Both the position numbers and the translations under genes were made by a program. From JAGTRB01 sp037439685 (GTDB lineage Archaea > Thermoproteota > Bathyarchaeia > TCS64), in assembly GCA_037439685.1 (NCBI GenBank), contig JBBIVO010000011.1, positions 1 to 33,364 of the forward strand: a stretch of 33,364 nt of DNA. The letters run 5' to 3'. Under the pieces are notes generated by a model. The model was not told the origin of the DNA. It saw nothing but the letters and a program-made list of their open reading frames with translations, and made no database searches. This document shows positions 7,749 to 15,375 of this stretch, in pieces (within the stretch, counting starts at the first letter, position 1; every line of letters begins with the position of its first letter).

Positions 7749-8604
7749 ATTGGCCAAGGGGCACTACTCGAAGCCCGAGGTCCAGGGCGAGATAGCCGAG
7801 TTCTGCAGGGGGAGGTGGGTGGCAGCCCACTGCTATGGAAGAGCAGGCACGCTGGTCTTCAGGAGATACCTGGACGGAAGGCCGATGGTCGTGGGGAGGG
7901 CTGAGGACCTCCCACGCCTCTCCGAGAGGTTCGGGGGGAACCTCAGGTCCATTTACGCATCGGCCAACAGGTACCGAAAAATAGCGGATATCGACGACGT
8001 CTCAGACCCTGAGAAGATAACCCTCTGCACGCCCACATGGGATATAGACTCAGACCTATCCAACTGGAGGGGTACGTTGGAGGTGGCGGGGAGGATCACA
8101 GCCATCTTGGAGAAGGAGGGGGTCAGGGAGTCCGTCTACCTGAAATGGTCTGGAAACGGCTGCCACGTCCACATCCACGAGATGGCCATCTCAGAGGAGG
8201 CCCTCAGGAGGGCCAACCCCCTAGACCTAGCCTACGCCATCGTCGAGTATGTGAAGATCCAGGTGGAGTCCGAGCTGGCCGAGAGGCTCCCCCCTCTGGG
8301 CGTCGCCGTGGAGAATAAGATGGACATGGGAAGGGTCTTCACATCACCCCTTAGCCTCCACCGCACCCTCGACGCGGTGTGCATCTGCATGAAGCCCGAG
8401 GAGCTGGAGGAGTTCTCCCCAGAGTGGATCAGGCCAGAAGGCTACAAGCATAACGGAGACTGGAGAAACTTTAAGAGGGGGGAGGCAGACGAGCTGGCCT
8501 TAAAATCCCTTGAACATATAGGAGGATACCCATCACCCAGAAGAAGGACAAGAAAAACTAAGAAGTTGGATCAACAGATAATGGAATGGCTTAAGAGAGA
8601 ATAA
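7732..8604 (+). CDS. Archaeo-eukaryotic primase (PriS-like) superfamily protein
   Basis: A 290-residue protein with AEP catalytic motifs in order. TWDIDSD at residues 102-108 (motif I acidic pair D104/D106), WSGNGCHVHIH at 139-149 (the SGxGxHVH nucleotide-binding motif), and RVFTSPLSLHR at 201-211 (motif III region, matching RLIRxPxSLHGKTG of primases) with an acidic residue just before it. The family copies or primes DNA/RNA: replicative PriS, NHEJ polymerase or PrimPol. No separate zinc domain or large subunit is adjacent, so it need not be the replicative primase. The C-terminus is a basic tail (SPRRRTRKTKK). The gene overlaps the KaiC-like gene by 17 bases, implying co-expression. The start is ATG 7732; TTG 7750 is an alternative. 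Confidence 0.8.
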   Translation: MQPSHELAKGHYSKPEVQGEIAEFCRGRWVAAHCYGRAGTLVFRRYLDGRPMVVGRAEDLPRLSERFGGNLRSIYASANRYRKIADIDDVSDPEKITLCTPTWDIDSDLSNWRGTLEVAGRITAILEKEGVRESVYLKWSGNGCHVHIHEMAISEEALRRANPLDLAYAIVEYVKIQVESELAERLPPLGVAVENKMDMGRVFTSPLSLHRTLDAVCICMKPEELEEFSPEWIRPEGYKHNGDWRNFKRGEADELALKSLEHIGGYPSPRRRTRKTKKLDQQIMEWLKRE

Positions 8605-8810
8605 ATGATGCTATTTGAATCGAGAGCTTAAAACGTGCCCCTCGCCGGTTCGATTTCCAGCCCCACCGCCAGCTTAAACCCTTATCCGACCCTAACCCAT
8701 TGAACGCATCTGAGACTGGAGGACATCGGGCAGAGTGAAAATTAACTCTAAGCTTGAGGGGTGGATCCGACAGGTTAAAAGCCCTTGAATCTCCTTACCG
8801 AAGCTGGGGA

Positions 8811-9497
8811 ATGGAGGAGGCCCGGGCAGAGATCGTCGAGATAACCGACACGTGGAATCCCATAACGGGATGCCTCCACGGCTGCACCTACTGCTGGGCT
8901 CGAGGGTATGCAAGGAGGCTCGCGGCGATGGGCGTCGAGCCCTACAGGACCCACCTCTTCGAGCCAGCCTTCGCGGAGTGGAGGCTGAGGCAGAGGATCA
9001 GGGATGGTAGAACCATCTTCGTCTCGGATATGGGGGACATGTGGGGCGACTGGGTTCCTCGGGGGTGGATCGAGAGGGTTTTGGAGGCAGTGAGGTCCAA
9101 GCCGAGGGCCAGGTTCTTCTTCCTGACGAAGAATCCGAAGAGGTACCTGGAGTTCGAGGATCGGTTCAGCGATAACGTGGTGCTCGGAGCAACCATAGAG
9201 AGCAACAGGGACTACGGGCTGACGAGGGCGCCCACGCCGAGGGAGAGGTATGAGGCGATGGTGAACCTCGACTGGGAGGTAAAGGTGGTGGTCATCGAGC
9301 CCATCCTAGACTTCGATGAAGAGTTCATAGACTGGATATTTGACATCTCACCCATAATGGTGTATGTGGGCTACGACAACTACGGCAACAACCTCCCAGA
9401 GCCAAAGATGGCCAAGACAAAGATACTCCTAGAGGCCCTAAATGAGACAACAGACTTGAGGGTAAAAACCATAAGAAAAGCATGGCATGAGAAATAA
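8811..9497 (+). CDS. DUF5131 (Gp37/Gp68-like) CX3CX2C protein
   Basis: The N-terminus TDTWNPITGCLHGCTYCWAR (residues 12-31 from ATG 8811) is the hallmark of the DUF5131 / phage Gp37-Gp68 family. The C-x3-C-x2-C cluster (C21, C25, C28) is the same spacing used by radical SAM enzymes to bind 4Fe-4S. Further family traits are FVSDMGDMWGDWVP, FFFLTKNPKRY and VVLGATIESN, a TIM-barrel-like layout. Family members elsewhere are about 230-280 residues; this one is 228. The reaction is unknown. A TTG at 8754 would add 19 residues, but alignment with the family favours ATG 8811. It stands alone, on the opposite strand from the dipeptidase gene that follows. Confidence 0.75.
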   Translation: MEEARAEIVEITDTWNPITGCLHGCTYCWARGYARRLAAMGVEPYRTHLFEPAFAEWRLRQRIRDGRTIFVSDMGDMWGDWVPRGWIERVLEAVRSKPRARFFFLTKNPKRYLEFEDRFSDNVVLGATIESNRDYGLTRAPTPRERYEAMVNLDWEVKVVVIEPILDFDEEFIDWIFDISPIMVYVGYDNYGNNLPEPKMAKTKILLEALNETTDLRVKTIRKAWHEK

Positions 9498-9603
9498 CTT
9501 GAGCCCCAAAGGGTAGGTCAGCCCATCCAAATAGCGGGCTCAGTGACATTAGAAACTCAAATACAAGGTTTCATCTATCATAACCCTCATATCTTGGATT
9601 GTG

Positions 9604-9652
9604 CAGCTCCTACGAGCTGGGATGCCTCGTCCTCAAGGCCTTAGGGCGGAGG
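9604..9652. other. Two adjacent strong hairpins between convergent genes
   Basis: Hairpin 1 has CAGCTC (9604-9609) pairing with GAGCTG (9614-9619) across a 4-base loop. Hairpin 2 has CCTCGTCC (9625-9632) pairing with GGGCGGAGG (9644-9652), with one bulged G, across an 11-base loop that contains AAGGCCTT. The gap between two convergent stops (9498-9722) is otherwise uninformative. It could be a bidirectional transcript end or a small structured RNA; I see no box H/ACA or C/D signature. Confidence 0.3.
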
Positions 9653-9722
9653 AAACCTTAAAGGGAGGTTTACCAAGGGCATCTGCTATTTTAAGCCTTT
9701 AAGGGGTCTTAGCTCGGTGCAT

Positions 9723-10784
9723 CTATTCCCCCCAGACCCTCCTGAAGAGGTTTAGGAAGTTGAGGCCTAGGATCTTCTTGACCTCCATGTCCGAGTAGCC
9801 CCTGGCCACGAGGCCCTTGGTGAGGTTTGGCATGTGCTCGAGCCATCCATATCCCCACTCCCTGGTCATCGGGGTGTGATAGGTCTTGTCAATCCTCTCC
9901 GGGTATCTTTGGATGTACGCCAGCCTCGTGACGGAGTTCCTGAAGTCCACATCGGATCCGAAGCCCACGTGGTCGACCCCAACGAGGTCTACCACATAGT
10001 CGATCTGGTCGATGGTGTCATCGGTGAGGGTTGAGGGGCCCCTCCTCTTGGCGAAGAATGGGGTGACCCCGACGACTCCTCCTTTCTCGGCGCATGCCTT
10101 CAAGGCCTCGTCTGTTTTACCCCTCCTCCTGGCGTACTCCAGGAAGGACTCTCCGCCGGCCCAGGTGGCGTAGGGGCTGAGCTCCATTGGGGTTGAGCTC
10201 CTAGGGCAGATGTGGGTGAAGGCCACCGGTTCCCTGGAGAGCTCTATCGCCTCCAGGGTCGACCGGTCTCCCACATGGCTAAGGTCTATCAGGATTCCCC
10301 TTCGGTTCATGGCCTCGACCAGGGCGGCTCCATATTTGCTGAGGCCGGCGTCCGTCCTCTCTCCGCACCCGTCTGCGGCCTCATTCCTCTCGTTGTAGGT
10401 CAGCTGGATTATCCTGATGCCCCAGCTCCAGGCGATATCTAGGAACCTCAGGTCTCCCTCGAGGAAGCTGCTGTTCTGGGGGCCGAAGATTATGCCGTGC
10501 CTCCCCTCCCTCTTAGCCCTCTCTATGTCCGAGGCCCTCCTCACCAGCAGGGCCTTCTCCCCGTGCCTCTCTATCCAGCCATGATACTCTGAGAGCTCCC
10601 TCAGGGCCTCCCCCATCGTCCGCTGCATGCAGACGGTGGCGTTGCTGGCGGTGACACCCCCCTTCAGCATATCGTCTATCCAGATATCCTCCCCCACGGG
10701 GTGGATGAAGGGGACTATGCTGGCGTCGATGACTATGGCCTCCCTATGCAGAGCCATGGCATGCTCCTCCTCGTCTCTACCCAT
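9723..10784 (-). CDS. Membrane-dipeptidase (peptidase M19) homologue, divergent metal site
   Basis: A TIM-barrel amidohydrolase-like protein of the M19 renal dipeptidase family. It carries GIRIIQLTYNERNEAADG, a DAGLSKYG segment, the zinc-ligand stretch LIDLSHVGD, FTHICPRS with the second His, and HVGFGSDVDF with the barrel Asp. The usual first ligand motif HxD near the N-terminus is replaced (VIDASIVPF), and the bridging Glu of the EGG motif reads GPQN. From memory these changes define a widespread M19 subfamily (FGxQN) whose substrate is unclear, so classical dipeptidase activity should not be assumed. The longest frame starts at TTG 10802. I favour ATG 10784, with GAGGAG about 11 bases upstream and a TATA box at 10833-10840. 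Confidence 0.75.
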   Translation of the reverse strand: MGRDEEEHAMALHREAIVIDASIVPFIHPVGEDIWIDDMLKGGVTASNATVCMQRTMGEALRELSEYHGWIERHGEKALLVRRASDIERAKREGRHGIIFGPQNSSFLEGDLRFLDIAWSWGIRIIQLTYNERNEAADGCGERTDAGLSKYGAALVEAMNRRGILIDLSHVGDRSTLEAIELSREPVAFTHICPRSSTPMELSPYATWAGGESFLEYARRRGKTDEALKACAEKGGVVGVTPFFAKRRGPSTLTDDTIDQIDYVVDLVGVDHVGFGSDVDFRNSVTRLAYIQRYPERIDKTYHTPMTREWGYGWLEHMPNLTKGLVARGYSDMEVKKILGLNFLNLFRRVWGE

Positions 10785-10832
10785 TCCAAGATAGCTCCTC
10801 AAACTCTATCCCATAGACCATCTATGCGACCG

Positions 10833-10840
10833 CTTTAAAT
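10833..10840 (-). promoter_or_regulatory. TATA box of the M19 gene
   Basis: Minus-strand ATTTAAAG, about 26-30 bases before the TTG at 10802 and about 50 before the preferred ATG at 10784. It would give a short leader containing GAGGAG. Confidence 0.4.
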
Positions 10841-11026
10841 CCTATCGGCCAAACCCCCTCACAATAGAAGCTGGATCTTTAAAAGCTATTATCGAGATTT
10901 TTGATTTTAGTGAGAGAACACTCGCCCAATGCGCGAAGGTTCATGGTATCCTCAACTCTTTGAATATTAAAGAACGGGGGGAGAAGCAGAAGGAAAGAGC
11001 ATTAGATTATTATTTCAGCATTATTT

Positions 11027-11290
11027 TCAAGATAAAAGTGATATTAACCTATAAGTTATCGAAGGGTTAAAGGCAGGGCATCCATGGGAATCCAAGAACC
11101 CTATCCAAATTTCTACTAGATGCTCGTAGGATGGGTCTAGGCTCGTCTCAAGCTGCTCAAGGCTTTCTCCCGTCCCCAGTTCTCCTAGAAGCCTCCTCAC
11201 CTCAACAGAGAGGCCTAAGCGAAGACGCAGCATCCAAAAAGGTTCCTATCTCCTTTTTCTTATAGGCCTCAAATAGGGTTTTCACAGCCT
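11027..11290 (-). pseudogene. Possible frameshifted small gene
   Basis: On the minus strand a GTG near 11290 opens a frame reading VKTLFEAYKKKEIGTFLDAA that stops near 11224. The neighbouring frame, open from ATG 11233 to 11027, continues plausibly (LGLSVEVRRLLGELGTGESL, then SYEHLVEIWIGFLDSHG). A shift of one base near 11225-11235 would join them into a helical protein of about 85 residues. I recognise no family, and the reading could be chance. Confidence 0.2.
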
Positions 11291-11304
11291 CGTAAGAGAT
11301 ACTC

Positions 11305-11313
11305 TTTTAAGTA
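11305..11313 (+). promoter_or_regulatory. TATA box of the metalloprotease gene
   Basis: TTTTAAGTA centred about 28 bases before the TTG start at 11338, which has no ribosome-binding site. This spacing implies a leaderless transcript. Confidence 0.45.
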
Positions 11314-11337
11314 AGTTACTCCATGATTAAAATGTAA

Positions 11338-12693
11338 TTGAAAAAATTAATAGCGTTTCTTGGCATTCTGCTCTTGTTATCATCTCTCTTCCTCTCAGCT
11401 GAAGCTGAGGTGGATAAGGGAGTGGAATGGAAGAAGGTTGGCGGCCAAGAGAAGAAAGAGATACATTACTGTTTTGATAACTTCACGTTCGGAGAGTATG
11501 ATAAGCAAGGGAAATGGAAAGGGTGGATAGAAGAGGCGGTCAAGGAATGGAATGATGCGAATACCGGATGGAAATTTACCAAGGTAGAAGAAAACGACCC
11601 TAAATGTCAGGTTAAAATCGAATTGAATCCGGAGCTGATGTATCTTAAGTATGATGAGACTACGAGGACTCATAAACTTCATGGTAAACCTGGAACTGTA
11701 ACCTTTTTGGATAGGGATCCAGTAACAAAAAGGCTTGGTAAGGCAAAAATAGAGCTCCTTCCATATCGAAACGAATTCTACTGCAGTGATCATGGAGAAT
11801 GGGAAGAACACACGACCTTTCTGGGGACGGAAGGGGCTGATAAAATCGATCCTAGGAGCATCGCGAAGCATGAACTTGGGCATCTACTGCGAATTGATCA
11901 CCCTCCCCTGAGGAACGGTGAAAGGGTCAGAAAATATATGAATGAAGATGTGATGTGGTATAATTCTGGGGATATGAAGGGGCAGCATCCCAGAAGCCTT
12001 TCAGCCCACGATATAGAAGAGGCCAAGGAGAGCATAAAAGATGAAAATAGAGGAGTTGCGATGCAAACGGGTAATATAACAAATGCTGGGGGGTCTCTAG
12101 TTTATGAAGATCCAGAATCTTATCCTGGGGGAGTAAAATGTATCGTTGACGTCCCTCCTGGAGCCGTAGAAGGGTGGACCTTGCTCGGTCTATCAATATT
12201 GGATGGCTGTATTCCCCCACCCAGAACAGTTCCTGTAGAAATTGAGATATTTTCAGCCATTGAGGTTCAAGTAATAGAGGGAGAGACTCCAAACATCCTA
12301 AATATCTCTATATATTATGGAGATCTACCAATTGGCCCTGAACATCCAATTGGAATTTACATGGATTTTCCAGCAATAGTTGAAGATGGGATAAGGCCAT
12401 TCGAGCGTGTTGAGTTGGGTTGGATTGAGATTTCCGAATATATCCTCGGCACAAGTGAAAACATGGTTCAATTCGCCATCGATCATATAGAGGCGATGGA
12501 TTCAACGGGTAAGGGAGCCCGAATCTTCGGGCTGGGAGGACCCCTAAGACCCGTAATGACGATTCCTGAACCTCCTGTGGGTGGTCTTTTAATCCCAACT
12601 CAAAAGGGCGGCCTCGGTCAACCAACTCACTATATAGCCCTCGGATTAGCCCTTCTCGCCCTCGGCCTATCCATGCTGAAGAGGAAAGATTAA
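11338..12693 (+). CDS. Secreted, C-terminally anchored matrixin-like zinc metalloprotease
   Basis: A 451-residue exported protein. Residues 1-23 are a Sec signal peptide (KK, then a leucine-rich core, then SAEA). The catalytic motif HELGHLLRIDH at residues 178-188 is the HExxHxxGxxH of metzincins, with Arg in the usual Gly position; VMW near 205-207 is a candidate Met-turn. Upstream, WIEEAVKEWNDANTGW resembles the start of matrixin catalytic domains. The C-terminal third looks like a beta-rich stalk. The tail PEPPVGGLLIP followed by a hydrophobic helix (about 431-447) and KRKD is the kind of sorting or anchor tail seen on archaeal surface proteins. The start is TTG 11338. The gene is AT-richer than almost all others here (GAA, AAA, ATA codons), suggesting transfer or recent arrival. 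Its substrate is unknown. Confidence 0.75.
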   Translation: MKKLIAFLGILLLLSSLFLSAEAEVDKGVEWKKVGGQEKKEIHYCFDNFTFGEYDKQGKWKGWIEEAVKEWNDANTGWKFTKVEENDPKCQVKIELNPELMYLKYDETTRTHKLHGKPGTVTFLDRDPVTKRLGKAKIELLPYRNEFYCSDHGEWEEHTTFLGTEGADKIDPRSIAKHELGHLLRIDHPPLRNGERVRKYMNEDVMWYNSGDMKGQHPRSLSAHDIEEAKESIKDENRGVAMQTGNITNAGGSLVYEDPESYPGGVKCIVDVPPGAVEGWTLLGLSILDGCIPPPRTVPVEIEIFSAIEVQVIEGETPNILNISIYYGDLPIGPEHPIGIYMDFPAIVEDGIRPFERVELGWIEISEYILGTSENMVQFAIDHIEAMDSTGKGARIFGLGGPLRPVMTIPEPPVGGLLIPTQKGGLGQPTHYIALGLALLALGLSMLKRKD

Positions 12694-13503
12694 GGTCTTC
12701 ACTTTAAACAGTAAAAGGGCTTAGATCGCCCACCTTCATCCACTCGCAGACCAATTATCAGCCCTCTCCACGGCCAATCAGCATTCTTCCCTGAGAGTTA
12801 GGATCTCGGCCTGGGACTGGTCCAGAACCTTACGGCCGCAGTCATCTCTTTAAGGCTTGTTAGGCGGTGCAAATGCTGAGGGTCACCCCCTCCCCCTTTA
12901 ACGTTGTTGGAGGGGAGATGGGGAGCTAAACCTTGGGCCCCTTAACCCCTGTCCGATAGGGTGCTCCTAAACCCGTTGAGTCGGCGTTGATCGGGAGCCG
13001 CTTAATAGAGGCTTAGCACCCCCCTCAACCGCCATCCTAGCTAGGGGGGCGTAGCCTCCAGCCATTCCACCAATATTGGTTCAGTGCCTGAAAGGAGAGA
13101 ACCTTAAGGTTCTCAACGCTCAGTTGGCCCATGTCACGGTAGAAGATGCGGAGGGCACACACCGGAGGCGGATCACCTTCATGAGCGGCCTCTCAGGTCC
13201 GACCATGGTTCCGGAAGCCTCATATGGAGGTGCTTGTGGCTTCGGTGACGCAAGCCGCCCAGCTTCTAACCTGAGATGAACCTGCTGACAAACAACCTGC
13301 GTAGTTGCTCTATCCCTCTCCAAGAGATGGGTTGGATATGCCTTGAGAAAAGATTTATGGACAACTCGATAGTTTAACCATAAGATAACGAATAGTTAAA
13401 AGTTGATCTCCTGAATATGATCGACTTCAACCAAACGAAATCATTGTTTATACCTTCCCGCCTCCATAAGATATAAATTTATTTACATTTATTTTTATGC
13501 ATC
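12694..13503. other. 810-base stretch without a recognisable gene
   Basis: I find no convincing gene. It contains a GC-rich inverted repeat CCCCTCC (12887-12893) / GGAGGGG (12909-12915) and three palindromes at 13036-13114 listed separately. At 13466-13507 AT-rich arms (ATAAGAT / ATCTTAT) overlap the end of the Sua5 gene. The plus-strand frame 13076-13279 (ending MSGLSGPTMVPEAS, then GFGDASRPASNLR) could be the tail of a decayed gene, but I cannot name one. Confidence 0.35.
13036..13114. repeat. Cluster of three perfect palindromes
   Basis: In 79 bases there are three perfect palindromes: CCTAGCTAGG (13036-13045), ACCAATATTGGT (13069-13080) and GAGAACCTTAAGGTTCTC (13097-13114, 18 bases with no spacer). 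They lie in non-coding DNA. They could be protein-binding sites or transposon-end remnants. Confidence 0.5.
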
Positions 13504-14637
13504 TTATACTTTAATTATTTTATATCCAGATGCTTTTCTAAGCCTGTTTAACACTGCCAATCCTAGTTGTTTTGGCATTACGCCTTCAGCTACGATTATG
13601 TTCACTCCTTCTTCATCGAATTCTCTTAGGAGTTTAAATAGGTTCCTCGCTATCTCTGTAAAATCTTCACGTTTCCCAAAAGATTTAACAATGTTTCCTT
13701 CATAATGCTGAAGATTTTCGTTTGTCGTTAAGATCCCAACTTTTTTCCCCTCTCTGCAATATTTGTCGGCGAGCTCTTTCACCTTAGCCACCACCTTATC
13801 TGATTCTCCTTCGACTAGAACCATCTCGGCCTCTGGGGCGTAGTGTCTATGTTTCATGCCGGGTGAGCGAGCCCTCGCGATGGGCATCTCCCCCTCTGCA
13901 AGCACCATGGGATGGAGCTCAACCTCCCCGAGGGCCTCCTTCAACCTCTCATATGGGGTTCCTCCAGGCCTCAGGATCTGGGGTGGCTCGACGGTCAGGT
14001 CTAATACGGTGGATTCAACCCCGATCTGGGTTGGCCCAGCGTCCAGAACGATATCTATCCTTCCATCCAGGTCGTCGAGGACGTGGCCGGCCGTCGTCGG
14101 GCTGGGCCTACCGGCCAGGTTCGCGCTTGGGGCGGCTATCGGGGTTCCAGCCAGACGGATGAGGGCCAAGGCAACCTCATGGCTCGGCATTCGAACCGCC
14201 ACCGTGTCCAGCCCCGCGACGGTTATATCCGGGACCTTCCTGGAGCGCTCCAGGATTAGGGTTAGAGGCCCGGGCCAGAACCTCTCCATTAGGATTTTAG
14301 CCGACTCTGGGACCCTCTTGGCCAGCCTATAGAGGCTCTCCCTATCGCCGATGTGAATGATGATGGGGTTGTCCGCCGGCCTTCCCTTAGCCTCGAAGAT
14401 CCTAGCCACCGCCTCAGCGTTCAGCGCGTCCGCCCCAAGACCATAAACGGTTTCTGTGGGGAAGGCCACCAGCCCACCCCCCTTGATGACCTCCGCCGCT
14501 ATCCGAACCAGGTCCAGGTCTGGATTTGATGGATCTATTTTGATCACTCTGGTTTTCCCATAAATGGAAGTCTCTCCAAAACTCGATGGGTGCGACATGA
14601 CTTCACGCTTCGGCACCGGCATAACAATTTCTAACAT
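13504..14637 (-). CDS. sua5: Threonylcarbamoyl-AMP synthase Sua5 (YrdC + SUA5 domains)
   Basis: This enzyme makes threonylcarbamoyl-AMP from threonine, bicarbonate and ATP, the first step of tRNA t6A37 modification in the cytoplasm. The YrdC domain (residues about 38-245) shows PTETVYGLGAD (60-70), KGRPADNPIIIHI (84-96), PSANLAGRPSPT and GVESTVLDL. The linker SPGMKHRHYAPEAEM and a C-terminal Rossmann-like SUA5 domain complete the 377-residue archaeal/eukaryotic form. The start at ATG 14637 lies about 22 bases after a TATA box, so the mRNA is probably leaderless; a downstream ATG (MSHPSSFGE) is an alternative. The last 95 or so codons (13504-13800) are AT-rich while the YrdC part is GC-rich, which suggests a mosaic gene. 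It appears to be transcribed alone. Confidence 0.93.
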   Translation of the reverse strand: MLEIVMPVPKREVMSHPSSFGETSIYGKTRVIKIDPSNPDLDLVRIAAEVIKGGGLVAFPTETVYGLGADALNAEAVARIFEAKGRPADNPIIIHIGDRESLYRLAKRVPESAKILMERFWPGPLTLILERSRKVPDITVAGLDTVAVRMPSHEVALALIRLAGTPIAAPSANLAGRPSPTTAGHVLDDLDGRIDIVLDAGPTQIGVESTVLDLTVEPPQILRPGGTPYERLKEALGEVELHPMVLAEGEMPIARARSPGMKHRHYAPEAEMVLVEGESDKVVAKVKELADKYCREGKKVGILTTNENLQHYEGNIVKSFGKREDFTEIARNLFKLLREFDEEGVNIIVAEGVMPKQLGLAVLNRLRKASGYKIIKV

Positions 14638-14653
14638 TTTTGCATCTCTACAA

Positions 14654-14663
14654 CCTTTAAACC
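14654..14663 (-). promoter_or_regulatory. TATA box of sua5
   Basis: Minus-strand GGTTTAAAGG about 22 bases before the ATG at 14637. No ribosome-binding site precedes the ATG, consistent with a leaderless message. Confidence 0.5.
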
Positions 14664-15162
14664 TTTCGAAGTATGTCCACCTACAATAAAAATTTCACAT
14701 GATTTAGGTCATCTAACGGCATCATATTAAAAAATGAATCATTTAACCTCAATGAAATTTTCATAAATCACCTTCAGAGTTGAAATCAATACACTCAAAA
14801 TATTTCATAATCTTTTTTGGCGATAGATTAAGTTCCACCCCTCAAAGAAGAGACCTTAAAACTGGATCACTGAAAAGAGAGGGCGAGAGAAAAGGTCATC
14901 CCCCTCCTTATGATAATTCTTCCCGTTCCTAGAGATACCCCGTTCTTTGGAAGGGAATCCCTCGGGCGTCACGGTGCTCGGGCTCTCACCAGCTTTGGGA
15001 GGCTCCGTGAGGGTTATACTAAGCCCGCAGCTCAAAAATGGAAAAGGGATTCCAGGAGAGGCCCTCCACCCCCGCCTCAAGAAATGTACCTCATCCGAGA
15101 TTGGGCAAGGTTACAGCTCTCGAGTCAGCCTTGAAAATTTTGAGTGAGGGGGGTGGGCTATA
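14664..15162. other. Non-coding stretch between sua5 and the antitoxin-like gene
   Basis: AT-rich to about 14870, then GC-richer. Short open frames on both strands from 14856 to 15147 show no family features and mirror each other, so I do not call them. GAGGGGGGTGG at 15147-15157 is the ribosome-binding site of the next gene. Confidence 0.4.
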
Positions 15163-15375
15163 ATGGGCCGTCATCACCTCTATCTCGACGATGAACTGGT
15201 CCGGAAGGCCCGAGCTTTGGGCCTTAACATTTCAAAGGTCGCTGAAAATTGTCTCCGCAAGGCGATTGAGGCTCTGGAATCGGCCCAATCCGAGAAAGAC
15301 TCAGGAGAAATGGTAGCCCGGGGGAGATTCGAACTCCCGTCTGAGGGTCCAAAGCCCCCCATCCTTGTCCCCTAG
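15163..15375 (+). CDS. CcdA/VapB-like antitoxin ORF running into antisense tRNA-Gln
   Basis: The first 45 or so residues (HHLYLDDELVRKARALGLNI, then SKVAENCLRKAIEALES) match the small ribbon-helix-helix antitoxin type called CcdA-like in archaea. A beta strand is followed by two helices that bind DNA as a dimer. A strong GAGGGGGGTGG precedes the ATG. After residue 50 the frame enters the complement of the tRNA-Gln gene, so the last 20 or so residues (GRFELPSEGPKPPILVP) are antisense tRNA. Tails of the GRFELP type are well known where ORFs cross tRNA genes. Either the protein was truncated by rearrangement at the tRNA or it naturally ends this way. No toxin gene is recognisable beside it. Confidence 0.55.
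   Translation: MGRHHLYLDDELVRKARALGLNISKVAENCLRKAIEALESAQSEKDSGEMVARGRFELPSEGPKPPILVP

Larger units (their letters stand above)
10803..11337. other. AT-rich, gene-poor stretch with possible gene remnants
   Basis: No intact gene is recognised. The plus-strand frame from about 10801 to 11070 is free of stops and reads like a protein end (for example IIEIFDFSERTLAQ, then KQKERALDYYF), but it has no plausible start codon, so it may be a remnant or chance. The minus strand holds two adjacent frames described separately. The base composition drops sharply here compared with the GC-rich genes to the left. Confidence 0.35.

Noticed and set aside
8636..8675. tRNA-like 3' end (CCGGTTCGATTTCC followed by CACCGCCA)
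   Set aside because: The T-stem does not pair (G53 faces T61) and no matching acceptor strand or anticodon arm lies upstream, so it is not a tRNA gene.
13076..13279. Plus-strand 67-codon ORF in the gap before sua5
   Set aside because: No ribosome-binding site or family features; it could be a decayed gene tail, so it is mentioned only under the gap.
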